Shown here in pieces: positions 14,646 through 21,985 of a DNA stretch of 21,985 nucleotides. The translations under genes were made by a program, and so were the position numbers. This DNA is from PALSA-1355 sp031400775 (GTDB taxonomy: Bacteria; Planctomycetota; Planctomycetia; Pirellulales; PALSA-1355). The notes beneath the pieces are model-generated. The model was not told the origin of the DNA, ran no database searches, and saw nothing but the letters and a program-made list of their open reading frames with translations. Location of the stretch: NCBI GenBank assembly GCA_031400775.1, contig JANNQN010000202.1:1-21985 (forward strand). Reading direction: 5' to 3'. Position 1 is the first letter of the stretch. Each line of letters begins with the position of its first letter.

Positions 14646-14791
14646 CCGCGGCCAGCGTCCTCTTTCAAACGGCGCAGCAGGACACACGGCTGTCTGCGGC
14701 GGCGTAGCGAATCCATCGGCGTTGGGATATACTGTCGCACTTCCGGAAAAATGGCCGATTTGTACGTACTTCGCCGCGAGCCCAACTGCCC
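14646..14791 (+). promoter_or_regulatory. Intergenic region with a candidate argC promoter
   Basis: This stretch separates the unknown exported gene from argC. TATACT at 14728-14733 matches five of six bases of the -10 consensus. The hexamer at the proper distance upstream (14705-14710) matches TTGACA at only three positions. I see no ARG-box-like operator that I would defend, and no strong terminator. Confidence 0.3.
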
Positions 14792-15799
14792 ATGATTCGT
14801 GTCGCCATCATCGGAGCCACCGGCTACACGGCTCTGGAATTGATCAAGATTCTGTTGCGGCATCCCGAGGTCGAGATCACGGCCCTCACCAGTCGCAGCG
14901 AGGGAAATCCGCACGTAGCTTCCGTGCATCCGCAATTGGCGGGGCGCATGGACCTGAACATGGCCGACCTGGCGCCCGCCGAGATTGCCGCCCGGGCCGA
15001 CTTCGCTTTCAGTTGCCTGCCGCATGGCGTCACTTCGTCGCTGGTCCCCAAACTGCTCGACGCCGGCCTACGCATCGTCGATCTAAGCGCCGACTATCGG
15101 CTCAACAGCCCCGAATCGTACTTGCAATGGTACGATCAGAAGCATGCCGACGCCGATCGTCTGGGCAAGGTGGTTTACGGACTGCCGGAACTGTTTCGCG
15201 AGCAGATTCGCGACGCCCAGCTCGTGGCCAATCCGGGCTGCTATCCCACGTCCGCGATCCTGCCGCTGGCGCCGCTGGTGAAGGGGGGACTGATCGCGCC
15301 GCGAGAGATCATCGTCGACTCCAAGAGCGGAGTATCAGGCGCGGGACGCACGCCCAAGCTCACGACCCATTTTCCGGAGTGCAACGAAAGCATCTCGGCG
15401 TACAACGTTGGGCGGCATCGACATACCCCCGAGATCGAACAAGTGCTCAGCCGCGCCAGCGGACAGGCCGTGGAAGTGATTTTCACGCCGCACCTGGTGC
15501 CAATGGATCGGGGCATCCTGTCCACGATCTATTCCCAGCCGCTCGCCGAATTGAGCGAAGAGAGCGCGCTGGATGCCATTCGCAATTTTTATTCCAACGA
15601 GCCGTTTGTCCGCGTCGTCAATCATCTGCCCGGCAGCAAGGATACTCGCGACACGAATTTTTGCGACATCACGGTGCGGATGGTTCGCGGGCGGCTGATT
15701 ACGATTAGTTGCCTGGACAACCTGATCAAGGGCGCTTCCGGCGCGGCGGTGCAAAACTTCAACTTGATGCACGGATTCGCCGAGACCACGGCGCTTTGA
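14792..15799 (+). CDS. argC: N-acetyl-gamma-glutamyl-phosphate reductase
   Basis: Cytoplasmic NADPH-dependent reductase, third step of arginine biosynthesis: N-acetylglutamyl phosphate to N-acetylglutamate semialdehyde. The 335-residue length is typical of the short ArgC type. The nucleotide-binding loop is GATGYT at 8-13. The catalytic cysteine is C150 in NPGCYPTS and the catalytic-site histidine is in GRHRHTPEIE (208-217). VDSKSGVSGAGRTP (175-188) is a strong family signature. The ATG at 14792 opens directly with MIRVAIIGATGY, so the start is well supported even though no clear ribosome-binding site precedes it. argJ follows 82 bases downstream, so the two probably form an arginine operon segment. 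Other arg genes are not in the window. Confidence 0.97.
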   Translation: MIRVAIIGATGYTALELIKILLRHPEVEITALTSRSEGNPHVASVHPQLAGRMDLNMADLAPAEIAARADFAFSCLPHGVTSSLVPKLLDAGLRIVDLSADYRLNSPESYLQWYDQKHADADRLGKVVYGLPELFREQIRDAQLVANPGCYPTSAILPLAPLVKGGLIAPREIIVDSKSGVSGAGRTPKLTTHFPECNESISAYNVGRHRHTPEIEQVLSRASGQAVEVIFTPHLVPMDRGILSTIYSQPLAELSEESALDAIRNFYSNEPFVRVVNHLPGSKDTRDTNFCDITVRMVRGRLITISCLDNLIKGASGAAVQNFNLMHGFAETTAL

Positions 15800-15813
15800 A
15801 GCGGCGCTAGCGT

Positions 15814-15840
15814 GGAAGTTGTCTTCCGTTTCGTTTTATT
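15814..15840 (+). terminator. Small hairpin with T-rich tail between argC and argJ
   Basis: GGAAG (15814-15818) pairs with CTTCC (15823-15827) around loop TTGT and is followed by a T-rich run (15828-15840). The stem has only five pairs. It might act as a weak terminator or attenuator that lowers read-through into argJ, or it may be incidental. Confidence 0.3.
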
Positions 15841-15881
15841 GTCGGCGCCAAGCACTCCAACCCACGGGAAAAGTCCGACCG

Positions 15882-17075
15882 ATGTCCATTGCCGTTCCCC
15901 AAGGCTATCGTCTCGCGGGCGTGTATTGCGGCGTCAAGCGCAACACGTCGAAGCTCGACCTGTCGCTGATCGTTTCGGATCGACCGGCGGTGGCGGCCGG
16001 CGTGTATACGCAAAACCGGGTGTTCGCGGCCCCCGTGGCGTTCGATCGGGCCCGCACTCCGGCGGCCGACATTCGAGCCGTGGTCATCAACTCGGGCAAT
16101 GCCAACGCCTGTACGGGCGATCGTGGCATGCAAGACGCACAGGCGATGGCCCGCGCGGCCGCCGCGGTTTGCGGTGCCAAAGAAACGCAGGCCCTGGTGC
16201 TGTCGACCGGCATCATCGGGGCATTTCTGCCGATGGATAAGATCCTGCCGGGAATCGGGTCCGCCGCCCAGGCGCTCGAAGCCAGCGAGAGCGCGCTCCT
16301 GGATGCCGCCCGCGGAATGTTGACCACTGACTCGGTCGAAAAGATTGCCGAGCGACGCCTGAAGCTGGCCGGGCGCGACATTCAAATCACGGGCATGGCC
16401 AAAGGCGCCGCCATGATCGGCCCCAACATGGCCACGATGCTGGGCCTGGTGCTGACCGATGCCGCGCTTGACACCGCGAGCGCTCAAGCGGTCCTATCGG
16501 CCGTGGTCGACCAGTCGTTCAATTGCATCAGCGTTGACGGACATATGAGCACCAACGACACCGTGCTGCTGTTGGCCAACGGTGCCGCCGGCGGAGCGCC
16601 GCTGGCCGGCGCCGACCTGGCCGCCTTTCAGAAAGCGCTCCAGGAAACGTGCAGTCAACTGGCCCGGGCAATTCCAGAAGACGGCGAAGGCGCGACGCAC
16701 CTGATCACGCTCGATGTCACCGGCTGCGCCACGGCGGCGGCCGCGCGGCAGATCGCGCGGACCGTGGCCGACAGCCCCCTGGTCAAGACGGCCGTGGCCG
16801 GCGCCGATCCCAACTGGGGCCGCATCGTCTCGGCCGCCGGTTACGCCGGCATCGAGTTCGACCCAAGCAAGGTCGATCTGACCATCAACGGTTTTCTGCT
16901 GTACCAGCGCGGCGCTCCGGTGGACTTCGATGCCGAACAGGTCTCGACGTCGATCCGCGGAAATCGCGAGACGGCGGTCGTGCTGAGTTTTGGCGAAGGT
17001 GAAGGGCAGATTCGGTTTTGGACCACCGACCTGACCGCGGAGTACGTGCGGCTGAACGCCGACTATCACACGTAG
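15882..17075 (+). CDS. argJ: Glutamate N-acetyltransferase / amino-acid N-acetyltransferase (ArgJ)
   Basis: Cytoplasmic ornithine acetyltransferase. It moves the acetyl group from N-acetylornithine to glutamate, recycling it in the cyclic arginine pathway. Bifunctional forms also use acetyl-CoA, and sequence alone cannot settle which this is. The 397-residue precursor carries the autocleavage motif KGAAMIGPNMATML, cut between A184 and T185, with T185 becoming the N-terminal nucleophile of the beta chain. The oxyanion-type motif STGIIG is at 108-113. NWGRI, VDGHMSTND and the C-terminal ADYHT are further family hallmarks. I chose ATG 15882 because the protein then begins like other ArgJ proteins; earlier in-frame starts only add residues. 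It lies downstream of argC with the same orientation. Confidence 0.97.
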   Translation: MSIAVPQGYRLAGVYCGVKRNTSKLDLSLIVSDRPAVAAGVYTQNRVFAAPVAFDRARTPAADIRAVVINSGNANACTGDRGMQDAQAMARAAAAVCGAKETQALVLSTGIIGAFLPMDKILPGIGSAAQALEASESALLDAARGMLTTDSVEKIAERRLKLAGRDIQITGMAKGAAMIGPNMATMLGLVLTDAALDTASAQAVLSAVVDQSFNCISVDGHMSTNDTVLLLANGAAGGAPLAGADLAAFQKALQETCSQLARAIPEDGEGATHLITLDVTGCATAAAARQIARTVADSPLVKTAVAGADPNWGRIVSAAGYAGIEFDPSKVDLTINGFLLYQRGAPVDFDAEQVSTSIRGNRETAVVLSFGEGEGQIRFWTTDLTAEYVRLNADYHT

Positions 17076-17165
17076 TGGCCGCGCGCCGCTAGGATTGTCT
17101 CCGATTCAACGGTCGCTGCTCGCATCTTCCCCCAATTGGCCACCCGCTGCACTCGCCCCTGGCCC

Positions 17166-17171
17166 TTGACA
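17166..17171 (+). promoter_or_regulatory. Perfect -35 hexamer upstream of the PSCyt1/DUF1553 gene
   Basis: TTGACA at 17166-17171 matches the sigma70 -35 consensus exactly. No equally good -10 follows: TAGGAA at 17187-17192 (15-base spacer) and GGAAAT at 17189-17194 (17-base spacer) are the nearest options. It lies in the 173-base gap between argJ and the cytochrome gene, about 80 bases before its start, so a promoter here is plausible but not proven. Confidence 0.35.
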
Positions 17172-17248
17172 CGAGCCTGCGCTTGATAGGAAATGGTAGC
17201 AACCCTTGCGGTTCGGTTACTTCTTGTCGGGCTAGGAGTGGTCAAACG

Positions 17249-20200
17249 ATGGTGCATTACGGAGAAACGTTCCGCGCGCTGGCATTTCGGCCTCGCGCGA
17301 CTGTCGGACGATGGTTGGCGGCCGCTGCGTTTTTTGTAACATTCATTGGCACAACCACTTCAGCCGACGACCTGCCCGCCGATCATGCAGCCCAAATGGC
17401 TCGCAGCGTGGAGATCTTCAAGGCCGACGTGCGCGGCCTGCTGGTGCAGAATTGCCTCCAATGCCACGGTGGCGAGAAGACCAACGGCGAGCTGGACCTC
17501 TCGACCCGCGAAGGCCTGATCAAGGGTGGCGAGCAGGGCCCCGCGATCGTGGTCGGCAAACCGGCCGACAGCCGCCTTGTGCAGTTGATCCGCCACGACG
17601 ATGAACCTCACATGCCAGCGGAGGGGGACAAGTTGCCCCAGGCGGCGATCGAGCGGATCGAGGCCTGGATTGCCGCTGGCGCCGCCTACGACAAGCCGCT
17701 GGTCGATATCGCCGCCACGCTGACGGCGAAGCAAATCACCGACGCGGACCGCCAGTTCTGGTCGTTCCGGCCGCTCAAGAAGTCGCAGCCGCCGGCAGTC
17801 CAGAACGAATCCTGGTGCCGGACGCCGCTGGATCGCTTTGTGCTGGCGGCGTTAGAGGCCAAGGGTATCGCTCCCAACGGCCATGCCGATCGCCGCAAGC
17901 TGATTCGCCGGGGCTATTTCGATCTGGTCGGCTTGCCCCCTTCGGCCGCCGAGGTCGAAGCCTTCGTGGCCGACCAGCGCGCCGATGCCTACGATCGCTT
18001 GATCGATACGCTTCTGGCCAGCGCGCACTATGGCGAACGCTGGGGCCGGCACTGGCTCGACCTGGCGCGATTCGCCGAAAGCCACGGCTACGAGCAGGAC
18101 TACGACCGGCCCTCGGCCTACCACTATCGCGATTTCGTGATCCAGGCCCTGAACGAAGACATGCCCTACGACCGCTTCGTCAAGCTTCAGTTGGCTGGCG
18201 ACGAATTCGAGCCGGACAACAACCTGGCGTTGATGGCGACCGGTTTTCTGGCGGCCGGCACTCACGCCACGCAGATTACCGCTAACCAGGTCGAAAAGGA
18301 GCGCTACGACGAATTGGACGACATGGCGGCCACGGTTGGCACCGCGATGTTGGGGCTCACCGTTGGTTGCGCCCGTTGTCACGATCACAAATTCGATCCA
18401 ATTCCGCAGACCGACTATTACCGGCTCGTATCGACTTTCACCACCACCGTGCGCAGCGAGGTCGAGCTCGACTTCCAGCCCGAAGTGTATCTCGAAGCCA
18501 AGTCGGCCTTCGACCGCGACCACGCTCCGCTGGCCGATGCCTTGGCTCATTTCGAAACCCAGGAACTGCCCGCGCGGCTCGATGCCTGGCTGGCCAAGGA
18601 TTTCAAGCCGGTCGTGGCGAAGTGGCTGATCGTGGAGCCGCAATCCACGAAGTCCGATGGCGAAGCTACCTTCGCCCGCCAGGAGGATGGGTCCTATCTA
18701 GTTAGCGGCAAGAATCCGTCGCACGATGTGTACACGTTTGTCGTTTCAACCAAATCCAAGGGAATTACCGCGGTGCGACTCGAGGCCCTGCCCGATGCGT
18801 CGCTGCCAAAGAACGGTCCGGGCCGAGCCACCACCGGCAACTTCGCCCTGTCCGATTTTCAGTTGTGGGCGGCGCCGCAAGGCACGGTTGGCCCCGGCGC
18901 TCCGGTGAAGCTAGGCAACGCCAAGGCGACGTTCGAGCAGAAGGATCTTGTCGTTGCCGGAGCGATCGACGACAACAAGGCGAGTGCCTGGGCCGTCGAT
19001 CCGGAAATCGGCAAGCGACACGCGGCCAGCTTCGAGTTGGACACGCCGATTGCGGGCGCTGCCGACACGACGCTTACTTTTATCCTGAAGTTTGAAAACA
19101 ACGCCAACCACAGCCTGGGGCGCGTGCGGCTGGCGGTCAGCACCGCCGAGCGGCCGGTGGGATTGGATGGCGAAGAGGCCACGGAGCAACGGGTCGAGGA
19201 AACGAACCAGGCACTTGCTAAGCCCCCGGCGGAGCGCACCGACGCTCAGCGCGCCATTCTGGCCGACTGGCACAAAACGCATGACGTCGATTGGCAAAAG
19301 CTGAACGTCGCCGTGCAGGACCATCTCAAGCAGGCGCCCAGGCCGAAATTGACCAAGGTGCTGATCGCCAGCGAGGGCTTGCCGGCGATCCGGCTGCACA
19401 CGCAAGGAGCCGATTTTTTTGAGAAGACCTTCTTCCTGAAGCGGGGAGACCTCAATCAGAAGGTCGGCGAGGCTCCGCAAGGCTTCTTGCAGGTGCTGGT
19501 CAATGTGCCGGACCGCGAAAAACACTGGCAGACGGCTCCGCCCGAGGGCACGCGCACTTCCTATCGCCGCAGAGCCTTGGCCGAATGGATCACCGATCCC
19601 CAGGCCGGGGCCGGTCACTTGCTGGCCCGCGTGGCTGTCAATCGGTTATGGCTGCACCACTTCGGGCAAGGAATCGTCGCCACTCCCAGCGACTTTGGCG
19701 CCGCGGGACTGCCACCCTCGCATCCCGAGTTGCTCGACTACCTGGCCGAGCAGTTGATCGCGGGTGGTTGGCGATTGAAGGACATCCACAAATTGATCAT
19801 GACCAGCGGCGCGTATATGCAATCGACCGAGAGCGATGGCCAACGTGCGGGCGTCGACCCAGACAATCGGCTGCTGTGGCGGCAGTCGCGACGAAGGCTC
19901 GAGGCCGAGGCGATTCGCGATGCCATGCTGGCGACCAGCGGCGAGCTGGACGAACGGATGTTCGGGCCAGGTTCGCTCGACGAAGCGCACAAACGCCGAA
20001 GCATCTACTTCACGATTAAGCGCAGTCAATTGGTGCCCAGCATGATGCTGTTTGACGCTCCGGATTCACTGCAAGGCCTCGGCCAGCGTGCCGCGACCAT
20101 CGTGGCGCCGCAGGCCCTGTCGATGCTTAACAACAAACAGGTCCACGGCTATGCCGCATCGTTCGCCAAACAGTTGCTCGCCAGCGAGAGCGTGACCGAC

Positions 20201-20398
20201 GAGCAGGCAGTCCGCCGCGCGTATCTGATGGCGCTGGCCAGGGAAGTCGACAGCGACGAGCTGAACCTTTCGCTGGGATTTGTGAAGCAGTCCGCCGCTT
20301 CCTACCAGATGGCCGGCAAGAACAACGCCCGCGAGTTGGCCTTGGCCGATTTCTGCCAGGTGCTGCTGGGAATGAACGAGTTTATTTACATTGATTGA
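17249..20398 (+). CDS. Planctomycete cytochrome PSCyt1/DUF1549/DUF1553 protein
   Basis: A 1049-residue exported multidomain protein characteristic of Planctomycetes and relatives. After a signal peptide (GRWLAAAAFFVTFIGTTTSA) comes the PSCyt1 haem domain (about residues 50-150) with C69-L-Q-C-H73. DUF1549 (about 191-395) ends near a second CxxCH (C374-A-R-C-H378). A beta-sandwich-like insert (about 455-637, with SDFQLW and DDNKASAW, resembling a carbohydrate-binding or discoidin-like fold) follows. DUF1553 (about 775-1025) closes the protein. I chose ATG 17249 because AGGAG lies ten bases upstream; an earlier start at 17183 would put 22 residues before the signal. The DUF1501 gene follows after 49 bases, the standard pairing. 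The biochemical role is not established; extracytoplasmic electron transfer linked to polymer breakdown is a common proposal. Confidence 0.95.
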   Translation: MVHYGETFRALAFRPRATVGRWLAAAAFFVTFIGTTTSADDLPADHAAQMARSVEIFKADVRGLLVQNCLQCHGGEKTNGELDLSTREGLIKGGEQGPAIVVGKPADSRLVQLIRHDDEPHMPAEGDKLPQAAIERIEAWIAAGAAYDKPLVDIAATLTAKQITDADRQFWSFRPLKKSQPPAVQNESWCRTPLDRFVLAALEAKGIAPNGHADRRKLIRRGYFDLVGLPPSAAEVEAFVADQRADAYDRLIDTLLASAHYGERWGRHWLDLARFAESHGYEQDYDRPSAYHYRDFVIQALNEDMPYDRFVKLQLAGDEFEPDNNLALMATGFLAAGTHATQITANQVEKERYDELDDMAATVGTAMLGLTVGCARCHDHKFDPIPQTDYYRLVSTFTTTVRSEVELDFQPEVYLEAKSAFDRDHAPLADALAHFETQELPARLDAWLAKDFKPVVAKWLIVEPQSTKSDGEATFARQEDGSYLVSGKNPSHDVYTFVVSTKSKGITAVRLEALPDASLPKNGPGRATTGNFALSDFQLWAAPQGTVGPGAPVKLGNAKATFEQKDLVVAGAIDDNKASAWAVDPEIGKRHAASFELDTPIAGAADTTLTFILKFENNANHSLGRVRLAVSTAERPVGLDGEEATEQRVEETNQALAKPPAERTDAQRAILADWHKTHDVDWQKLNVAVQDHLKQAPRPKLTKVLIASEGLPAIRLHTQGADFFEKTFFLKRGDLNQKVGEAPQGFLQVLVNVPDREKHWQTAPPEGTRTSYRRRALAEWITDPQAGAGHLLARVAVNRLWLHHFGQGIVATPSDFGAAGLPPSHPELLDYLAEQLIAGGWRLKDIHKLIMTSGAYMQSTESDGQRAGVDPDNRLLWRQSRRRLEAEAIRDAMLATSGELDERMFGPGSLDEAHKRRSIYFTIKRSQLVPSMMLFDAPDSLQGLGQRAATIVAPQALSMLNNKQVHGYAASFAKQLLASESVTDEQAVRRAYLMALAREVDSDELNLSLGFVKQSAASYQMAGKNNARELALADFCQVLLGMNEFIYID

Positions 20399-20447
20399 TT
20401 CCGACTGTTTGGTTCTAAATTGCCGATCTTGAAGTGAGCCCATCGCC

Positions 20448-21917
20448 ATGAACCTACCGCATCTCTTCGGATCGCCGAACTCGGCGATTGGCTCGCGGCG
20501 CGAATTTTTGGCACGCGCCGGTTCGGGTTGCGGGCTACTGGCTTTGGCGACGCTATTGCAGGAACAAGGAATGCTTTCCTCGGCCGGTGCGGCCACGGGC
20601 AACCTGGCGCTGAACCCCATGGCGCCGCGGTCGAGTCATTTTGCCGGCAAGGCGAAGAGCGTGATCTGGCTATTCATGAACGGCGGCCCCAGCCAGGTCG
20701 ACACTTGGGATTACAAGCCCGAGCTGGCCAAGCGCGACGGGAAGGACCTGGAAGGCTTCGACAAGAACACCGGCTTTTTTACCGACCAGGTCGGGCCGTT
20801 GATGAAGTCGCCGTTTCAGTTCTCCCAGCATGGGCAGTCGGGCGCCTGGGTATCCGAGATCTTTCCCAAGATGGCCGAGCACGTCGATCGGATGGCGTTC
20901 ATTCATTCGTGCTTTACCAAGACCAACAACCACTCGCCGGCCCTGTTCGAAATCAACACCGGCATGAGCCGCATGGGTTTTCCTTGCATGGGGGCTTGGG
21001 TGACGTATGGCCTGGGCACGGAAAACCAGAACCTGCCGGGCTTCATCACCATGTACGACACCCTGGGCCGGGGATTGCCCAAGGGACACGCCCAGAATTG
21101 GGGCGCGGGTTTTCTGCCGGGGGTGTTTCAGGGCACGGCGTTGAATGCCCAAGGAGCGCCGATCAACAACTTGTATCGCCGCGAGGACATGACCGACGCG
21201 CAGCAACTGGCCCAACTCGATCTGTTGCGGCAGCTCAACAAGCGGCAGCCGCAATCGCAGGATGCCGATCTGGCGGCGCGCATCGAGAGCTTTGAGCTGG
21301 CCTATCGCATGCAAATGGCCGCGCCCGACGCTCTGGCGATCGACGGCGAGCCGGCGCATATCCGCGAGCTCTATGGTGTCGACAATCCCAAGTGTACGCA
21401 TTTCGCCCGGCAGGTGCTCACCGCTAGGCGGCTGGTGGAGCGCGGCGTGCGGTTCGTGCAGATTTACTCCGGCGGAATGGAAAACGAACGAAGCTGGGAC
21501 GGGCATGCGAACATCGAGCAGAATCATCGCCAGTTTGCCGGCGAAACCGACATCCCGATCGGCGGTCTGCTGACCGATCTCAAGCAGCGCGGACTGCTCG
21601 ACTCGACGCTCGTCGTTTGGAACGGCGAGTTTGGTCGCTTGCCGATCGTGCAAAAGGGTGGCACGGGCCGCGACCACAACCCGCACGCCTTCACCACCTG
21701 GATGGCCGGCGGCGGCGCCAAAGGCGGCGTTCACTACGGCGCTACCGACGAGATCGGCCACAAAGCCGTCACCGATCGGGTCAGCATCAACGATCTACAC
21801 GCCACGATCCTGCACCTGCTCGGCATCAACCACGAGAAGCTCACCTATCGCTCCAGCGGCCGCGATTTCCGCCTGACCGACGTGGCGGGCCGCGTGGTCA
21901 AGGAAGTTGTCGCGTAA
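20448..21917 (+). CDS. DUF1501 family protein with Tat signal
   Basis: A 489-residue DUF1501 protein, distantly related to the sulfatase/alkaline phosphatase fold. A twin-arginine motif (SRREFL, residues 16-21) followed by GCGLLALATLL indicates Tat export as a folded, possibly metal-bearing protein. Typical family segments are IWLFMNGGPSQVDTWDYKP, HSCFTKTNNHSPA, NGEFGRLP and GRDHNPHAFTTWMAGGG. The His/Asp residues in these are candidate metal ligands. It lies 49 bases after the PSCyt1/DUF1549/DUF1553 gene, and the two are very often adjacent in planctomycetes, so a shared process outside the cytoplasm is likely. The ATG at 20448 has only a weak ribosome-binding site but places the Tat motif correctly. 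Enzymatic function is unproven. Confidence 0.95.
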   Translation: MNLPHLFGSPNSAIGSRREFLARAGSGCGLLALATLLQEQGMLSSAGAATGNLALNPMAPRSSHFAGKAKSVIWLFMNGGPSQVDTWDYKPELAKRDGKDLEGFDKNTGFFTDQVGPLMKSPFQFSQHGQSGAWVSEIFPKMAEHVDRMAFIHSCFTKTNNHSPALFEINTGMSRMGFPCMGAWVTYGLGTENQNLPGFITMYDTLGRGLPKGHAQNWGAGFLPGVFQGTALNAQGAPINNLYRREDMTDAQQLAQLDLLRQLNKRQPQSQDADLAARIESFELAYRMQMAAPDALAIDGEPAHIRELYGVDNPKCTHFARQVLTARRLVERGVRFVQIYSGGMENERSWDGHANIEQNHRQFAGETDIPIGGLLTDLKQRGLLDSTLVVWNGEFGRLPIVQKGGTGRDHNPHAFTTWMAGGGAKGGVHYGATDEIGHKAVTDRVSINDLHATILHLLGINHEKLTYRSSGRDFRLTDVAGRVVKEVVA

Positions 21918-21985
21918 GGGGACTTGCGCGCAGATGACGCCGTGCAGGCCCGTATCGACGACCTTGCCCAGCGCTAGGGCTTGGC

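Noticed and set aside
14383..15708. Open frame of 441 codons on the + strand overlapping argC in another frame
   Set aside because: Overlaps most of argC and the end of the preceding gene; Arg-rich translation without domains.
20670..21761. Open frame of 363 codons on the minus strand opposite the DUF1501 gene
   Set aside because: Antisense shadow; composition is His/Arg/Val-rich without motifs.
21918..21985. In-frame open stretch after the DUF1501 stop, ending at a second stop near 21977
   Set aside because: It could look like a read-through extension, but the DUF1501 protein already ends at its usual place and the stretch has no start signal. The final 68 bases hold nothing else I can identify.

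Overview
The window looks like a high-GC planctomycete chromosome, most likely from the Pirellulales. This rests on family content, not on a database search. The window holds a planctomycete-type cytochrome (PSCyt1/DUF1549/DUF1553) next to a Tat-exported DUF1501 protein. It also has a cytochrome c/copper-monooxygenase-like protein of the redoxin family, a Tat-exported Gfo/Idh/MocA oxidoreductase, a DUF6263-like secreted protein, and a general excess of exported proteins. I see no rRNA, tRNA, CRISPR array, transposase or prophage gene. Base composition looks even throughout, so nothing argues for a recent island.

Layout. (1) 1-1746 (+) is the 3' part of a cytochrome c + PHM-like protein carrying an unexpected GAF-like C-terminus. 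Its N-terminal redoxin domain probably lies before the window. (2) 1949-2932 (-) is a secreted DUF6263-like protein. It converges on gene 1 across a strong hairpin and diverges from a secreted nitrilase-fold hydrolase at 3155-4045 (+). The intergenic region between those two carries a pair of identical palindromes about three helical turns apart. (3) 4085-4627 and 4647-5948 (-) are a GNAT acetyltransferase and a neutral-ceramidase-like hydrolase, probably one transcript with a recognisable sigma70-type promoter at 6078-6106. (4) 6263-9644 (+) is an S9 peptidase tightly coupled to a Tat-exported Gfo/Idh/MocA oxidoreductase. (5) 9745-14645 (+) is a close-packed run of four genes: an alkaline-phosphatase-fold phosphodiesterase, a PQQ-type beta-propeller with an embedded EF-hand pair, a TPR-glycosyltransferase fusion, and an unrecognised exported protein with an HTH-like segment and a Cys/His cluster. 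(6) 14792-17075 (+) is argC-argJ, part of arginine biosynthesis. (7) 17249-21917 (+) is the PSCyt1/DUF1549/DUF1553 - DUF1501 pair.

How they work together. argC/argJ are housekeeping. Almost everything else is predicted to act outside the cytoplasm: peptidase, ceramidase, amidohydrolase, phosphodiesterase, oxidoreductases and multidomain cytochromes. That fits the large extracytoplasmic degradative and redox repertoire of planctomycetes. No defence or mobile system is visible. The least ordinary material is the GAF-like fusion in gene 1, the four-gene run at 9745-14645 and the twin palindromes at 3042-3087.
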